Shown here piece after piece: positions 9,601 through 17,512 of a DNA stretch of 53,527 nucleotides. Each line of letters opens with the position of its first letter. Position 1 is the stretch's first letter. The DNA comes from Actinomycetes bacterium. Lineage in GTDB: Bacteria; Actinomycetota; Actinomycetes; Propionibacteriales; Propionibacteriaceae. The notes under the pieces were generated by a model. It did not search any database. It was not told the origin of the DNA and saw nothing but the letters and a program-made list of their open reading frames with translations. The stretch spans positions 1-53,527 of the forward strand of contig JAEZVO010000043.1 of assembly GCA_023443125.1 (NCBI GenBank), in the 5' to 3' direction. Position numbers and translations under genes: made by a program.

Positions 9601-10194
9601 TACGTCTCCGACCATCCGCTCAACGGACTGGAACACGTCATCGCCGAGCACAGCGACCGCACAATCGCCTCCACCGCCGGCGAGGATGCTTTCACGGGGA
9701 ACACTACGCTGTGCGGATTGATCACCAGCGTCAACCGCCGCGTCAACAAACACGGTGCCATCTGGGCGCAGGTCACGCTCGAAGATCTCACCACCGGTAT
9801 CGAGGTCACGGTGTTCCCACGGGTGTATGAGCGGGTTTCGGGCATCTTGGAACCGGACAACATCGTCGCCATCGAGGGCGTCGTGGAGGCGGGAGAGGAC
9901 CGGGGACGCATGCGCGCCCAGAACGTCACCGCTCCCCACGTGAACAGCGACGGTGCCGTCGGCCCGGTGATCATCACCATGGCTGAGACGCGTTGCACGC
10001 CGAAGTTGGTGGCAGACCTCAAGCGGGTCATCTCGTCCTACCCCGGCACTGCCGAGGTGCACGTCGAGGTGAAGGGCAAGGCCCGCACCACGGTGTTCCG
10101 GCTCTCCGACGGGTTCCACGTGCAGCTGTCCTCTCCGCTGTTCGCTGACCTGAAGGCGCTGCTCGGCCCCACCTCCGTGAGGATGGCGCACTGA
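6673..10194 (+). CDS. dnaE: DNA polymerase III alpha subunit (replicative polymerase)
   Basis: Catalytic subunit of the chromosomal replicase. The 1173 residues agree with the actinobacterial DnaE1 type. The N-terminal PHP domain keeps its metal ligands (HLHNHTEFSMLDG, His7/His9/His11; ITDHGN), so intrinsic proofreading as shown for mycobacterial DnaE1 is plausible. The palm aspartates are in PDFDIDFDD (Asp412, Asp414). FNKSHSAAYG lies near residue 771, and an OB-fold begins near 1010 (LCGLITSVNRRVNKHG). The GTG start is preceded by GAGAGGA. It shares one base with the following membrane-protein gene. Confidence 0.97.
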   Translation: MADTFVHLHNHTEFSMLDGAARVNDLFENAEKMGMPSLAITDHGNLYGAYEFYKASKNYNVKPIIGLEAYLTPRTHRSERKRVQFGDGTGDDVASKGAYTHMTMWAENKDGMHNLFRLSTRSSLEGFFYKPRADRELLNEYGRGLIATTGCPSGEIQTFLRLGQYNNAREAAGEFQDIFGKGNFYVELMDHGLDIETNVRKDLLRLSKELNLPLVATNDLHYVHEEDADAHDTLLCVSSGARKAQTDRFMFNGSGYYLKSPEEMRELFREHPDACDNTLAIAERCETVFDEGIGIYMPVFPVPEGETEESWFHKEVQRGLEYRYPNGIPREVQERADFESGIITQMGFNGYFLVVADFINWAKNNGIYVGPGRGSGAGSMCAYAMRITDLDPIEHGLFFERFLNPERVSMPDFDIDFDDRRRGEVIEYVTEKYGQDKVAQIITYGSIKAKAAVKDSARVLDMPFAVGEKITKAMPPDVMGKGIPLQQLFDENHPRYAEGTEFRELYQQDPDVKTVVDTAMGIEGLKRQWGVHAAGVIMSRDPLIDIIPLMRRESDGAIITQFDYPGCESLGLIKMDFLGLRNLTILGDAIENIERNTGDKIDLEQLPLDDVATYELLAAGDTLGVFQLDGGPMRALLRSMQPDSFSDISAVVALYRPGPMGADSHNKYARRKTGREAVVPIHPELEEPLADILGETYGLIVYQEQVMSIAQRVAGYSLGGADMLRRAMGKKKKAELDKQYVTFEAGMKERGYSAECIKTLWEILVPFSDYAFNKSHSAAYGLIAYWTAYLKAHYPTEYMAALLQSVRDDKDKLSIYLNECRHMGIQVLLPDVNSSEVAFTPVGKEIRFGLGAIRNVGDKVVKAWLAERDELGPASDFNDFLDKAPLQFCSKRIIESLIRGGAFDELGHTRRALMSVYEEAVDSIIDVKRNAANGQDDLFGLAVDDDAEQMEHVTVPDLDEWDRKTKLAFERDMLGLYVSDHPLNGLEHVIAEHSDRTIASTAGEDAFTGNTTLCGLITSVNRRVNKHGAIWAQVTLEDLTTGIEVTVFPRVYERVSGILEPDNIVAIEGVVEAGEDRGRMRAQNVTAPHVNSDGAVGPVIITMAETRCTPKLVADLKRVISSYPGTAEVHVEVKGKARTTVFRLSDGFHVQLSSPLFADLKALLGPTSVRMAH

Positions 10195-10736
10195 TGCGGC
10201 AAGACGCAGGACGCGGCATTTGGGAACGCTCCGGTTGGAGAGCGCTGGCACAGCTGATCGTCTGTGCTGCGGCTGGTGTGCTCGCCGGAGTGGTGTGGGT
10301 CTCGCTCGCACCCAGGGCGCACTACCTCGTCGGCGAAGATTTGCATGCGACGATGTCCGAGCGCGCGTACGCCGAAATCATCGGTGGCGACGCCATGTTC
10401 GTGATCATCACCGCCATCGTTGGAACCCTGCTCGGGTTACTCACGTGGGCATGGTTCAGTAGGCGCAGCTGGCACGTCGTCGTACTGAGCGTGCTCGGCG
10501 CACTCGTGATGACGCTCACTGCCTGGCCTGTGGGGGAACTCATCGGAGGATCGGGCTTGACCGATCGCATCGCCATGGCGAACGTCGGCGACTACGTGCA
10601 GATGGATCTGGTACTGCATGCCCATAGCGCGCTCGCAGCCGGGCCATTCTTTGCCATCACGCCGGTGATGTTGCTGTCAGCGTTCCTGCCAGAACGCTCC
10701 GTGGACGCCCCGGAATCCGAGAGCGACGACGGGTAA
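10194..10736 (+). CDS. Integral membrane protein of unknown function, four predicted membrane segments
   Basis: I do not recognise this 180-residue protein with certainty; size and layout recall small actinobacterial DUF2567-like membrane proteins. Hydrophobic segments lie at about 18-40, 70-89, 94-116 and 146-166, and an acidic tail (ESESDDG) ends the protein. A loop between segments 1 and 2 (about 41-69) carries charged residues. The ATG overlaps the dnaE stop (TGATG), so it is probably co-translated with dnaE. Its last codons contain the -10 box of hisD. No catalytic motif is visible. Confidence 0.75.
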   Translation: MRQDAGRGIWERSGWRALAQLIVCAAAGVLAGVVWVSLAPRAHYLVGEDLHATMSERAYAEIIGGDAMFVIITAIVGTLLGLLTWAWFSRRSWHVVVLSVLGALVMTLTAWPVGELIGGSGLTDRIAMANVGDYVQMDLVLHAHSALAAGPFFAITPVMLLSAFLPERSVDAPESESDDG

Positions 10737-10739
10737 ACT
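10734..10739 (+). promoter_or_regulatory. -10 box TAAACT for a leaderless his operon transcript
   Basis: TAAACT ends 8 nt before the hisD GTG and overlaps the stop codon of the membrane-protein gene. No ribosome binding site lies between it and the GTG. Confidence 0.55.
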
Positions 10740-10747
10740 CTCCTGGC

Positions 10748-12049
10748 GTGCTTCGAGTAGTAGATCTGCGAGACAACCGAGACGGATACCGAGCGCTGTT
10801 GCCGCGCGCAGAGTTCAACGTTGAGCAAGCGGTGGGGCAAGTGCAGCCCATCATCGCCGATGTTGCCTCGCGCGGGGAAGCGGCACTCCGCGAATACTCT
10901 GAGCGATTCGACCGCGTGGTGCCGGAACACCTCCGGGTATCCGCCCGGCACCTCAAGCAGGCTGAACAGGAATTGGATCCGACGTTGCGCCAGAGCTTTG
11001 AGACGGCGATCTCGCGGCGTCGAACGGTGGCGGAGCGTCTCGAACGCTTCCAAGACGCGGAACCCGTCGAGTTGGCTCCCGGTGCGCGGGTGGGGCTACG
11101 CAGCGTTCCTATGCAGCGGGTCGGCCTCTACGTTCCCGGCGGTCTGGCGCCGTTGGCCTCCAGCGTCATCATGAACGTCGTGCCCGCGCAGGTGGCAGGT
11201 GTGGGCGCCATTGCCGTCGCCTCGCCGCCGCAGGCTGAATTCGGAGGGTTGCCGCACCCCAACGTGCTCGCGCTGTGCTCGATGCTCGGCGTCGACGAGG
11301 TGTATGCCGTGGGTGGCGCGCAGGCCATCGCGATGTTTGCGCACGGGGTCGAGGGCTTGTGTGAACCTGTGAACCTCATCTCCGGTCCAGGCAATATCTT
11401 CGTGGTTGCGGCCAAGCGCGCCGTGCGTGGCCTCGTCGGCATCGATTCGGAGGCGGGGCCCACCGAGATCGCCATCGTGGCCGACGACACGGCACAACCG
11501 GCCTTCGTCGCGGCCGATCTCATTTCTCAGGCTGAGCACGATCCCATGGCGGCATCTGTGTTGATCACGCCGTCGCAGACGCTGGCCGACGCGGTTGACG
11601 TCGAGGTACAGCGCCAGGTGCAAGGGCAACTCCACGCCGAGCGGATCCAGACCTCCCTTGGTGGCCCGCAGTCCGCCATTGTGTTGGTGCGCGACCTCGA
11701 GCAGGCGGTGGCGGTGGCCGACGACTATGCCGCCGAGCATCTCGAGATTCACACCGCCGACGCCGAGACGCTCGCGCAGCGCATCCAGAACGCGGGCGCT
11801 ATTTTCGTCGGCGACTATTCGCCGGTGTCGCTGGGTGATTACTCCGCCGGGTCGACGCACGTGCTGCCCACCGCAGGCTGCGCGTGTCATTCCTCGGGGC
11901 TCACCGTGCGCAGCTTCATGAAATCCATGCACGTCATTCACTATTCGCGCGAGGGGCTCGCCGAGATCGCCGAGGGCGTCGAACAGTTCGCCCTTGCCGA
12001 GGAGCTACCGGGGCATACCGCAGCCATCACCGTTCGGAGGAACGCATGA
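10748..12049 (+). CDS. hisD: Histidinol dehydrogenase
   Basis: Zinc enzyme that oxidises L-histidinol to L-histidine with two NAD+, the last step of histidine synthesis. The 433-residue protein shows family segments 'YVPGGLAPLASSVIMNVVPA', 'GPGNIFVVAAKR', 'EAGPTEIAIVADD', 'SQAEHDPMA' and 'AEHLEIHT'. The C-terminal part has STHVLPTAGCACHSSGLTV, matching the usual NHxLPT...SGLSV region. The GTG start lacks a ribosome binding site but follows a -10 box by 8 nt. It is the first gene of the his operon and overlaps hisC by 4 nt. Confidence 0.96.
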   Translation: MLRVVDLRDNRDGYRALLPRAEFNVEQAVGQVQPIIADVASRGEAALREYSERFDRVVPEHLRVSARHLKQAEQELDPTLRQSFETAISRRRTVAERLERFQDAEPVELAPGARVGLRSVPMQRVGLYVPGGLAPLASSVIMNVVPAQVAGVGAIAVASPPQAEFGGLPHPNVLALCSMLGVDEVYAVGGAQAIAMFAHGVEGLCEPVNLISGPGNIFVVAAKRAVRGLVGIDSEAGPTEIAIVADDTAQPAFVAADLISQAEHDPMAASVLITPSQTLADAVDVEVQRQVQGQLHAERIQTSLGGPQSAIVLVRDLEQAVAVADDYAAEHLEIHTADAETLAQRIQNAGAIFVGDYSPVSLGDYSAGSTHVLPTAGCACHSSGLTVRSFMKSMHVIHYSREGLAEIAEGVEQFALAEELPGHTAAITVRRNA

Positions 12050-13113
12050 ACCTGCCGCTTCGAGCCGACCTCGTGGGCGCGGAACCGTACGGCGCGCCCA
12101 TCCTGGACGTTCCCGTCGTGCTCAACGTGAATGAGAACCCCTACGGGCTCACGCCCGAGATCGCCGACGAGATGGGTGAGGCGGTGCGGGAGTCTGCGCT
12201 GCGCATCAATCGGTACCCGGATCGCGACGCCCTCGCGCTGCGCACTGACCTCGCCAACTATCTCGACGCGGGGCTCACCGCTGAGCGCGTCTGGGCGGCG
12301 AACGGGTCCAACGAAATCATGCAGCAGCTGTGCACCGCGTTCGGAGGCCCCGAGCACACGGTGCTCACCTTCACGCCTACGTACTCGATGTATCCCGAAT
12401 ACGCGCGCAACACCCTCACCCGCTACGTCACCGAGCCTCGCCTGGGCGACTTCACCGTCGACACCCAGCTGGTGCTGGAGGCCGCGGCCAAGCATCAAGC
12501 GACGATGGTCCTCCTCGCCCGTCCCAATAACCCCACGGGCACGGGCATTCCTCTCGAAGTCATCGACGAGGTGTGCGCCGGCACCGATGCGCTCATCGTC
12601 GTCGATGAGGCCTACCAGGAGTTCTCGACAGAACCGTCGGCTGTGGATTTGCTTGACGCGCACCCCAACCTCATCGTTTCGCGCACGATGAGCAAGGCAT
12701 TCGCCTTGGCTGGGGGCCGCGTCGGATACCTCGCCGCGTCGCGGGAGATCGTCGATGCGTGCCGCGTCGTGCGTCTGCCGTATCACCTCAGCGCCCAGAC
12801 GCAGGCCGTCGCACGTGTTGCGCTCCGCCACGCCGATGTGCTGCTGGCCAAAGTGCGCGAACTCGCGGCTGCGGCCAGAGATTTCGAGCAGTGGGCCCGG
12901 GGGAGGGGCTACAGCGTCGTCGACTCGGTGGCGAACTTCACGCTGTTCGGGCGCTTCGTTGATCGCCACGCTGTCTGGCAAGGTTTGCTCGATCGGGGTG
13001 TGCTCATTCGTGAGACTGGACCCGACGGGTATCTGCGGGCATCTGTTGGGACGCCGGAAGAAATGGCCGCGCTGCGCCGGGCGCTCGACGATTTGAACCC
13101 TGAAAAGGAATGA
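12046..13113 (+). CDS. hisC: Histidinol-phosphate aminotransferase
   Basis: PLP-dependent class I/II aminotransferase that converts imidazole acetol phosphate to histidinol phosphate with glutamate as donor. The 355-residue protein has 'NENPYG' near the N-terminus, 'NGSNEIMQQ' (cofactor phosphate region), 'RPNNPTGTG', 'VVDEAYQEF', and the PLP lysine Lys217 in TMSKAFALAGGRVGY. The ATG overlaps the hisD stop (ATGA) and is preceded by GGAGGAAC. In actinobacteria related enzymes may also act on aromatic amino acids; nothing here decides this beyond the his operon context. Confidence 0.95.
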   Translation: MNLPLRADLVGAEPYGAPILDVPVVLNVNENPYGLTPEIADEMGEAVRESALRINRYPDRDALALRTDLANYLDAGLTAERVWAANGSNEIMQQLCTAFGGPEHTVLTFTPTYSMYPEYARNTLTRYVTEPRLGDFTVDTQLVLEAAAKHQATMVLLARPNNPTGTGIPLEVIDEVCAGTDALIVVDEAYQEFSTEPSAVDLLDAHPNLIVSRTMSKAFALAGGRVGYLAASREIVDACRVVRLPYHLSAQTQAVARVALRHADVLLAKVRELAAAARDFEQWARGRGYSVVDSVANFTLFGRFVDRHAVWQGLLDRGVLIRETGPDGYLRASVGTPEEMAALRRALDDLNPEKE

Positions 13114-13115
13114 CC

Positions 13116-13724
13116 ATGGCACGCACAAGCACCCAATCGCGCGCGACGAGTGAGTCGCGCATCACCGTCACCGTCAACCTCGACGGCACTGGCGTCGCAA
13201 ACATCTCAACCGGCGTCGGCTTCTACGACCACATGCTGGTCACCTTCGCGAAGCACTCGCTCATCGACCTGACCGTCGAAGCGGAGGGCGACCTTCACAT
13301 CGACGCGCATCACACCGTCGAAGACACGGCCATCGTGCTCGGCAAGTGCGTGGCCGAAGCGCTGGGAGACAAGTCGGGTATCCGACGCTTCGGACACGCG
13401 GTGGTTCCGCTCGATGAGGCCGTCGCGGAGTGCGTCGTCGACGTCGCCGGCCGCCCGTACGTAGCGTGCCAGGGCGAACCGGACGGCCAGATCTACGCCC
13501 GCATCGGCGGCTCCGGAGTGGCATATCCAGGGTCCATGACACAGCACGTCTTTGAATCTTTCGCGCTGAACGCCGGGCTGTGTCTCCACATGACGCTGCG
13601 TTCCGGACGCGACCCTCACCACATCGTCGAGGCCCAGTTCAAGGCACTGGCGAGGGCGCTCCGAGAAGCCGTCGAAGTGGATCCCCGTTCACCAGGTATT
13701 CCCAGCACGAAGGGGGCGCTGTGA
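13116..13724 (+). CDS. hisB: Imidazoleglycerol-phosphate dehydratase, monofunctional
   Basis: Removes water from imidazole glycerol phosphate to give imidazole acetol phosphate. The 202 residues cover the dehydratase alone; there is no HAD phosphatase domain of the enterobacterial fusion type. Metal-ligand motifs are visible: GFYDHML, DAHHTVEDTA, 'PLDEAVAECVVD' and DPHHIVEAQFK. An ATG at 13110 is in frame, but the AAAAGG at 13103-13108 gives proper spacing only to the ATG at 13116. It overlaps hisH by 4 nt (GTGA). Confidence 0.95.
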   Translation: MARTSTQSRATSESRITVTVNLDGTGVANISTGVGFYDHMLVTFAKHSLIDLTVEAEGDLHIDAHHTVEDTAIVLGKCVAEALGDKSGIRRFGHAVVPLDEAVAECVVDVAGRPYVACQGEPDGQIYARIGGSGVAYPGSMTQHVFESFALNAGLCLHMTLRSGRDPHHIVEAQFKALARALREAVEVDPRSPGIPSTKGAL

Positions 13725-14326
13725 TCAAAAAAGTCGGTATTCTCGACTACGGCACCGGCAACCTCCATTCCGCAGCGAAGGCGTTCGAACATGCCGGGGC
13801 CGACGTCGTCGTCACTGAGCGCCTGGAAGAGCTGGGGCGCTGCGAAGCGCTCGTCGTGCCAGGCGTTGGCGCATTTGCTGAGTGCGCGAATCGTCTGGCG
13901 GAAGTCGGTGGCTTCGACTACGTACGGGGCTGGGTGCAAAAGGAGCGCCCGATGTTTGGCATTTGCGTCGGTCACCAGGTGCTCTTCTCGTCGGGCCTCG
14001 AACATGGTGTGCCCACCGACGGCATCGGCATCTACACCGGTGTGGTGAGCAAAATGCCCACCACACCGCTGCCGCACATGGGCTGGAACACTGTTGCTGC
14101 TGGGCCGAGCTCCAAGCTGTTCGCAGGAATCCGCGACGAACGGTTCTACTTCGTACACTCCTATGCGGTACAGCAGGCAGTGCGCGGCGCGGTGTATTCC
14201 AGCTACGGCGACGTGCGTTTCGTGGCCGCAGTAGAACAAGGCGTGGTGTGCTCCACGCAGTTCCATCCCGAGAAGTCAGGGGAGGCCGGGCTGCAGCTGC
14301 TCAAGAACTGGCTCGCCGCATTCTGA
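13721..14326 (+). CDS. hisH: Imidazole glycerol phosphate synthase, glutamine amidotransferase subunit
   Basis: Class I glutaminase that hands ammonia to HisF. The 201-residue product has the oxyanion region PGVGAF, the nucleophile Cys82 in FGICVGHQVLF (usually G-x-C-x-G-x-Q, kept here as GICVGHQ), and the His/Glu pair in TQFHPEKSG. The GTG start overlaps the hisB stop and follows GAAGGGGG. Its partner hisF is not found in this window, although it often follows hisA; it must lie elsewhere if the pathway is complete. Confidence 0.95.
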   Translation: MIKKVGILDYGTGNLHSAAKAFEHAGADVVVTERLEELGRCEALVVPGVGAFAECANRLAEVGGFDYVRGWVQKERPMFGICVGHQVLFSSGLEHGVPTDGIGIYTGVVSKMPTTPLPHMGWNTVAAGPSSKLFAGIRDERFYFVHSYAVQQAVRGAVYSSYGDVRFVAAVEQGVVCSTQFHPEKSGEAGLQLLKNWLAAF

Positions 14327-14413
14327 TGAGCGAGCACACACCAGGGCTGTCGCAGGCTGCACTTACGCAACCCACGTCCTGCTTTCCCCGCATTGAGAAA
14401 TCAGCAGATCGGC

Positions 14414-14419
14414 TAGAGT
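14414..14419 (+). promoter_or_regulatory. Internal -10 box TAGAGT for a leaderless priA transcript
   Basis: TAGAGT ends 8 nt before the GTG at 14428. It gives priA and the genes after it a promoter separate from the one before hisD. Confidence 0.5.
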
Positions 14420-14427
14420 TGGGCGAC

Positions 14428-15165
14428 GTGGACACGCTTGATTTATTGCCCGCTGTCGATGTGCAGGGTGGCCAGGCCGTGCAGCTTGTCCAGGGCGTAG
14501 CAGGAACTGAAAAGACGTTTGGCGATCCCCTTGCGGCTGCTCAGCGTTGGGCGGATGCCGGATCGCGCTGGATCCATCTCGTTGATCTTGACGCCGCATT
14601 CGGTCGCGGCTCGAACGCCTCGCTGCTGGCTGACATCATCGCTCAGATCGACTGCCACGTGGAGCTGTCCGGCGGCATCCGCGACGACGCAAGCCTGGAG
14701 CGAGCTCTTGCCACTGGCTGTACACGCGTGAACGTCGGTACCGCCGCGCTGGAGAACCCCGAATGGTGTGAGGAGATCATCGCTGCCCACGGAGATGCCG
14801 TCGCGATCGGGCTCGACGTGCGTGGTGAGCAGCTCGCGGCGCGCGGATGGACTCGCGAAGGCGGTCGGTGGGTGGACACCGTCGACCGGCTCGCTGCGGC
14901 TGGATGCGAGCGATTCGTCGTCACGGACGTCGAAGCGGACGGCATGCTGACGGGCCCTAACTTCGATCTGCTTGCTGCCGTGGCGGAGCGCTCGGGCAAG
15001 AAGGTCGTCGCTTCCGGAGGTATCGCCACCCTGGACCATCTCCGACAGCTGCGTGAGCTCGTCGGGACCGGCATCGAGGGAGCCATCGTCGGCACTGCGC
15101 TGTACGTCGGGCGGTTCACAATCGACGAGGCGCTCGCCGTTGCCGAAGGAGATGCACATGCGTAA
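14428..15165 (+). CDS. priA: PriA: phosphoribosyl isomerase acting in histidine and probably tryptophan synthesis
   Basis: (Beta-alpha)8-barrel isomerase that opens the ribose of ProFAR (HisA reaction). In actinobacteria without trpF the same enzyme also isomerises phosphoribosyl anthranilate. From GTG 14428 it has 245 residues, the normal size, with catalytic Asp11 in LLPAVDVQGG, a second Asp in VVTDVEADGM, and phosphate loops 'LSGGIRDD' and 'VASGGIATL'. An in-frame ATG at 14326, overlapping the hisH stop, would add 34 residues not expected in the family. Dual function is inferred from the lineage; no trpF is seen here. It overlaps the next gene by 8 nt. Confidence 0.9.
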   Translation: MDTLDLLPAVDVQGGQAVQLVQGVAGTEKTFGDPLAAAQRWADAGSRWIHLVDLDAAFGRGSNASLLADIIAQIDCHVELSGGIRDDASLERALATGCTRVNVGTAALENPEWCEEIIAAHGDAVAIGLDVRGEQLAARGWTREGGRWVDTVDRLAAAGCERFVVTDVEADGMLTGPNFDLLAAVAERSGKKVVASGGIATLDHLRQLRELVGTGIEGAIVGTALYVGRFTIDEALAVAEGDAHA

Positions 15166-17500
15166 CCCTGCTGCCTCATTTGGTGTGGCCGAACGCGTAC
15201 ACGTACCCCCGCTTCTCGACGGACGTCTGAAAGATCTCCTGGCGGGCAAGAAGATCGCCATGACGGGCGTCACCGGGTTCATCGGAGAGCAGATGCTGTG
15301 GGCGTTCCTCAACGATTGCCCGCACACGCGCACAGCGGTATTGGTGCGCCCGAAAGGCACGCTCACGGCTGAAGATCGCGTCAAGGAGCTGCTCGGTAAA
15401 GACATCTTCACCGAGGTTGTTGAGCGCGCTGGCTCCGTCGAAGCGCTGCTCGAAGAGCGTGTCGAGGTTATTCCTGGCGATCTTCCCAACGTTCCGCAGC
15501 TGCCGCGCGACATCGACGTCCTCATCCACTGCGCGGGTGACGTGTCGTTCGATCCGCCCATCGACCAGGCGTTCAAAACCAACGTGCTGGGCACCCAAGC
15601 GTTGCTAAGGCGCTTCCTCGAATCCGTGACCGACGACAAGGGCGAACTCGAGCGTATTCCGCACTATATCCACGTCTCGACGGCCTACACCGCCGGTCGA
15701 CGTCGCGGCGCCATCCCGGAGACGGCGCACGCGCACGAAGTCGACTACATGGTGGAAACCGAAGCCGCGCTGCAAATGGCAGAACATCTTGAAGCGGCGT
15801 CGCGTTCTCCCGAGCAACTCACCAAACTGCGCAAACAGGCCGAAGCGCTGCACCGCCAGGCGGGTTACCTCACCACGTCGGAAGATACTGAGCGCCGACG
15901 CATCGAATGGGTGCAGAAGGAACTCGTGGCAGCAGGTACGGAACGCGCTCGCTCACTGGGCTGGACCGACGTGTACACCTTCGCGAAGGCGATGGGTGAA
16001 CGCGTGGTGGCCGACATGTGCAAAGACATCCAGGTCTCCATCGTGCGCCCGGCGATCGTCGAATCCTCCCTGAAGTACCCGTATCCGGGATGGATCGAGG
16101 GCTTCAAGATGGCCGACCCCATCATCCTCGCGTATGGGCGCGGGCAGCTGCCCGAGTTCCCCGCATCGCCGGATGCCGTGATCGACATCATCCCTTGTGA
16201 CTACGTGGTGAACACCATCATCGCGGTGTGTGCCACCGAGCCTGAGATCGGTCAGCCGGAGTTCTATCACTGCGCATCGGGAGCCAGGAACCCACTGACA
16301 TTCCGCGGCATCTACGAGCAGGTGCGTGCCTATTTCGAGGAGCATCCGTACAACCACGGCACCGCATCGACGCCGCTTGCGACGTGGAAGTTCCCCGGCG
16401 CGGAGCCCGTCGAACGCATGATGTGGCTGGGGGACAAGGCCACCAAGATCGCCGACAAACTGCTGAGTTTCGCGCCACGCGGTAAGACAGTGCGCAAGCT
16501 GGCCACGCAGGTCGATCAGTCACGCAAGCAACTCGACTTCCTCAACAAGTACCTCACCTTGTACGGCGAGTATCTCCAGTCTGAGCTGCACTTCGTCGAC
16601 GACTGCACACTCGCGCTGCACAACTCGCTGCACCCCGACGACAAGGAGCGTTTCGGCTTCGACTCGGCGGCATTCGACTGGACGCACTACATGCAAGACG
16701 TGCATGCACCCTCCGTATGCGACCCGGACAAGCGAGCAGCGGCCAGACGAAAGCGCCGCGCCAATCGCCAGCCCACGTTCCGTGAGATCGAGCGGTCGGA
16801 CACGCCGGTGCTCGCGGCCTTCGACCTGGACGGCACGGTGATGGCCACCAACGTTATTGAGACGTACCTGTGGTCCAAGATGCCGGAGCTCTCGCCCCTC
16901 GGGCGGGTGGCGGAGCTCGCGAAGCTCGTGGCGGCATTGCCCAACTATTTGGGTGCGGAGCGTCGTGACCGCGGGGTGTTCTTGCGTTCGATCTACCGCC
17001 GGTACGAGGGCGCAGACCTGGAGGCGTTGGAGCAGTACGTCGACGAGCGTCTGGCGCCGCTCATTCTCGATCGCATGTCGCCCGATGCCATCCGGCGCAT
17101 CCGCGAGCATCGCGACGCCGGGCACACTACGGTGCTCATGACGGGCGTCATCCGCCCGCTGACCAGGCCGTTCGAAGGCCTGTTCGACGTGATCGTCGCG
17201 GCAGATCTCGCCACGGATGAGGACGGCAAGTGCACCGGATTCCTGAGCGGACCGCCGATGGTGGGTGAGTCTCGTTCGGCGTGGCTCAGGCACTTCGCGG
17301 CCTTGCACGGCATTGACCTTGAACACTCGTACGCGTACGCCGACTCGCACGTGGATCTCCCCATGCTGAGCTCGGTGGGGTACCCCGTCGTGGTGAGCCC
17401 CGACATCGGCCTCATGCGTGCCGCGAAGCAACGCGGGTGGTCACTCGTCGACTGGCCTGCGCTCAGCCCCATTCCTCGTTGGAAGATGCCCAAGGCGTAA
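15158..17500 (+). CDS. Fusion of a fatty acyl-CoA reductase-like (NAD_binding_4) domain and a HAD-IB phosphatase-like domain
   Basis: A 780-residue two-part protein. Residues about 30-400 form an extended SDR domain of the 'male sterility'/fatty acyl-CoA reductase type, with the nucleotide-binding GVTGFIG (37-43), Ser174 in HVSTAY, and the catalytic Tyr273-x3-Lys277 (YTFAK). Residues about 410-520 resemble the C-terminal part of such reductases. Residues about 550-770 are a HAD-IB (SerB-like) domain with DLDGT (Asp556/Asp558), MTGV (Thr662) and ADSHVDLPML (Asp729/Asp733). The likely chemistry is NAD(P)H reduction of an acyl thioester; the role of the phosphatase-like part is unknown. ATG is preceded by GAAGGAG and overlaps priA by 8 nt. 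Confidence 0.8.
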   Translation: MRNPAASFGVAERVHVPPLLDGRLKDLLAGKKIAMTGVTGFIGEQMLWAFLNDCPHTRTAVLVRPKGTLTAEDRVKELLGKDIFTEVVERAGSVEALLEERVEVIPGDLPNVPQLPRDIDVLIHCAGDVSFDPPIDQAFKTNVLGTQALLRRFLESVTDDKGELERIPHYIHVSTAYTAGRRRGAIPETAHAHEVDYMVETEAALQMAEHLEAASRSPEQLTKLRKQAEALHRQAGYLTTSEDTERRRIEWVQKELVAAGTERARSLGWTDVYTFAKAMGERVVADMCKDIQVSIVRPAIVESSLKYPYPGWIEGFKMADPIILAYGRGQLPEFPASPDAVIDIIPCDYVVNTIIAVCATEPEIGQPEFYHCASGARNPLTFRGIYEQVRAYFEEHPYNHGTASTPLATWKFPGAEPVERMMWLGDKATKIADKLLSFAPRGKTVRKLATQVDQSRKQLDFLNKYLTLYGEYLQSELHFVDDCTLALHNSLHPDDKERFGFDSAAFDWTHYMQDVHAPSVCDPDKRAAARRKRRANRQPTFREIERSDTPVLAAFDLDGTVMATNVIETYLWSKMPELSPLGRVAELAKLVAALPNYLGAERRDRGVFLRSIYRRYEGADLEALEQYVDERLAPLILDRMSPDAIRRIREHRDAGHTTVLMTGVIRPLTRPFEGLFDVIVAADLATDEDGKCTGFLSGPPMVGESRSAWLRHFAALHGIDLEHSYAYADSHVDLPMLSSVGYPVVVSPDIGLMRAAKQRGWSLVDWPALSPIPRWKMPKA

Positions 17501-17512
17501 GAAAGGATTTCC

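Noticed and set aside
8518..10311. 597-codon minus-strand open frame across dnaE
   Set aside because: It is a shadow of the conserved dnaE reading frame; its translation shows no recognisable domain.
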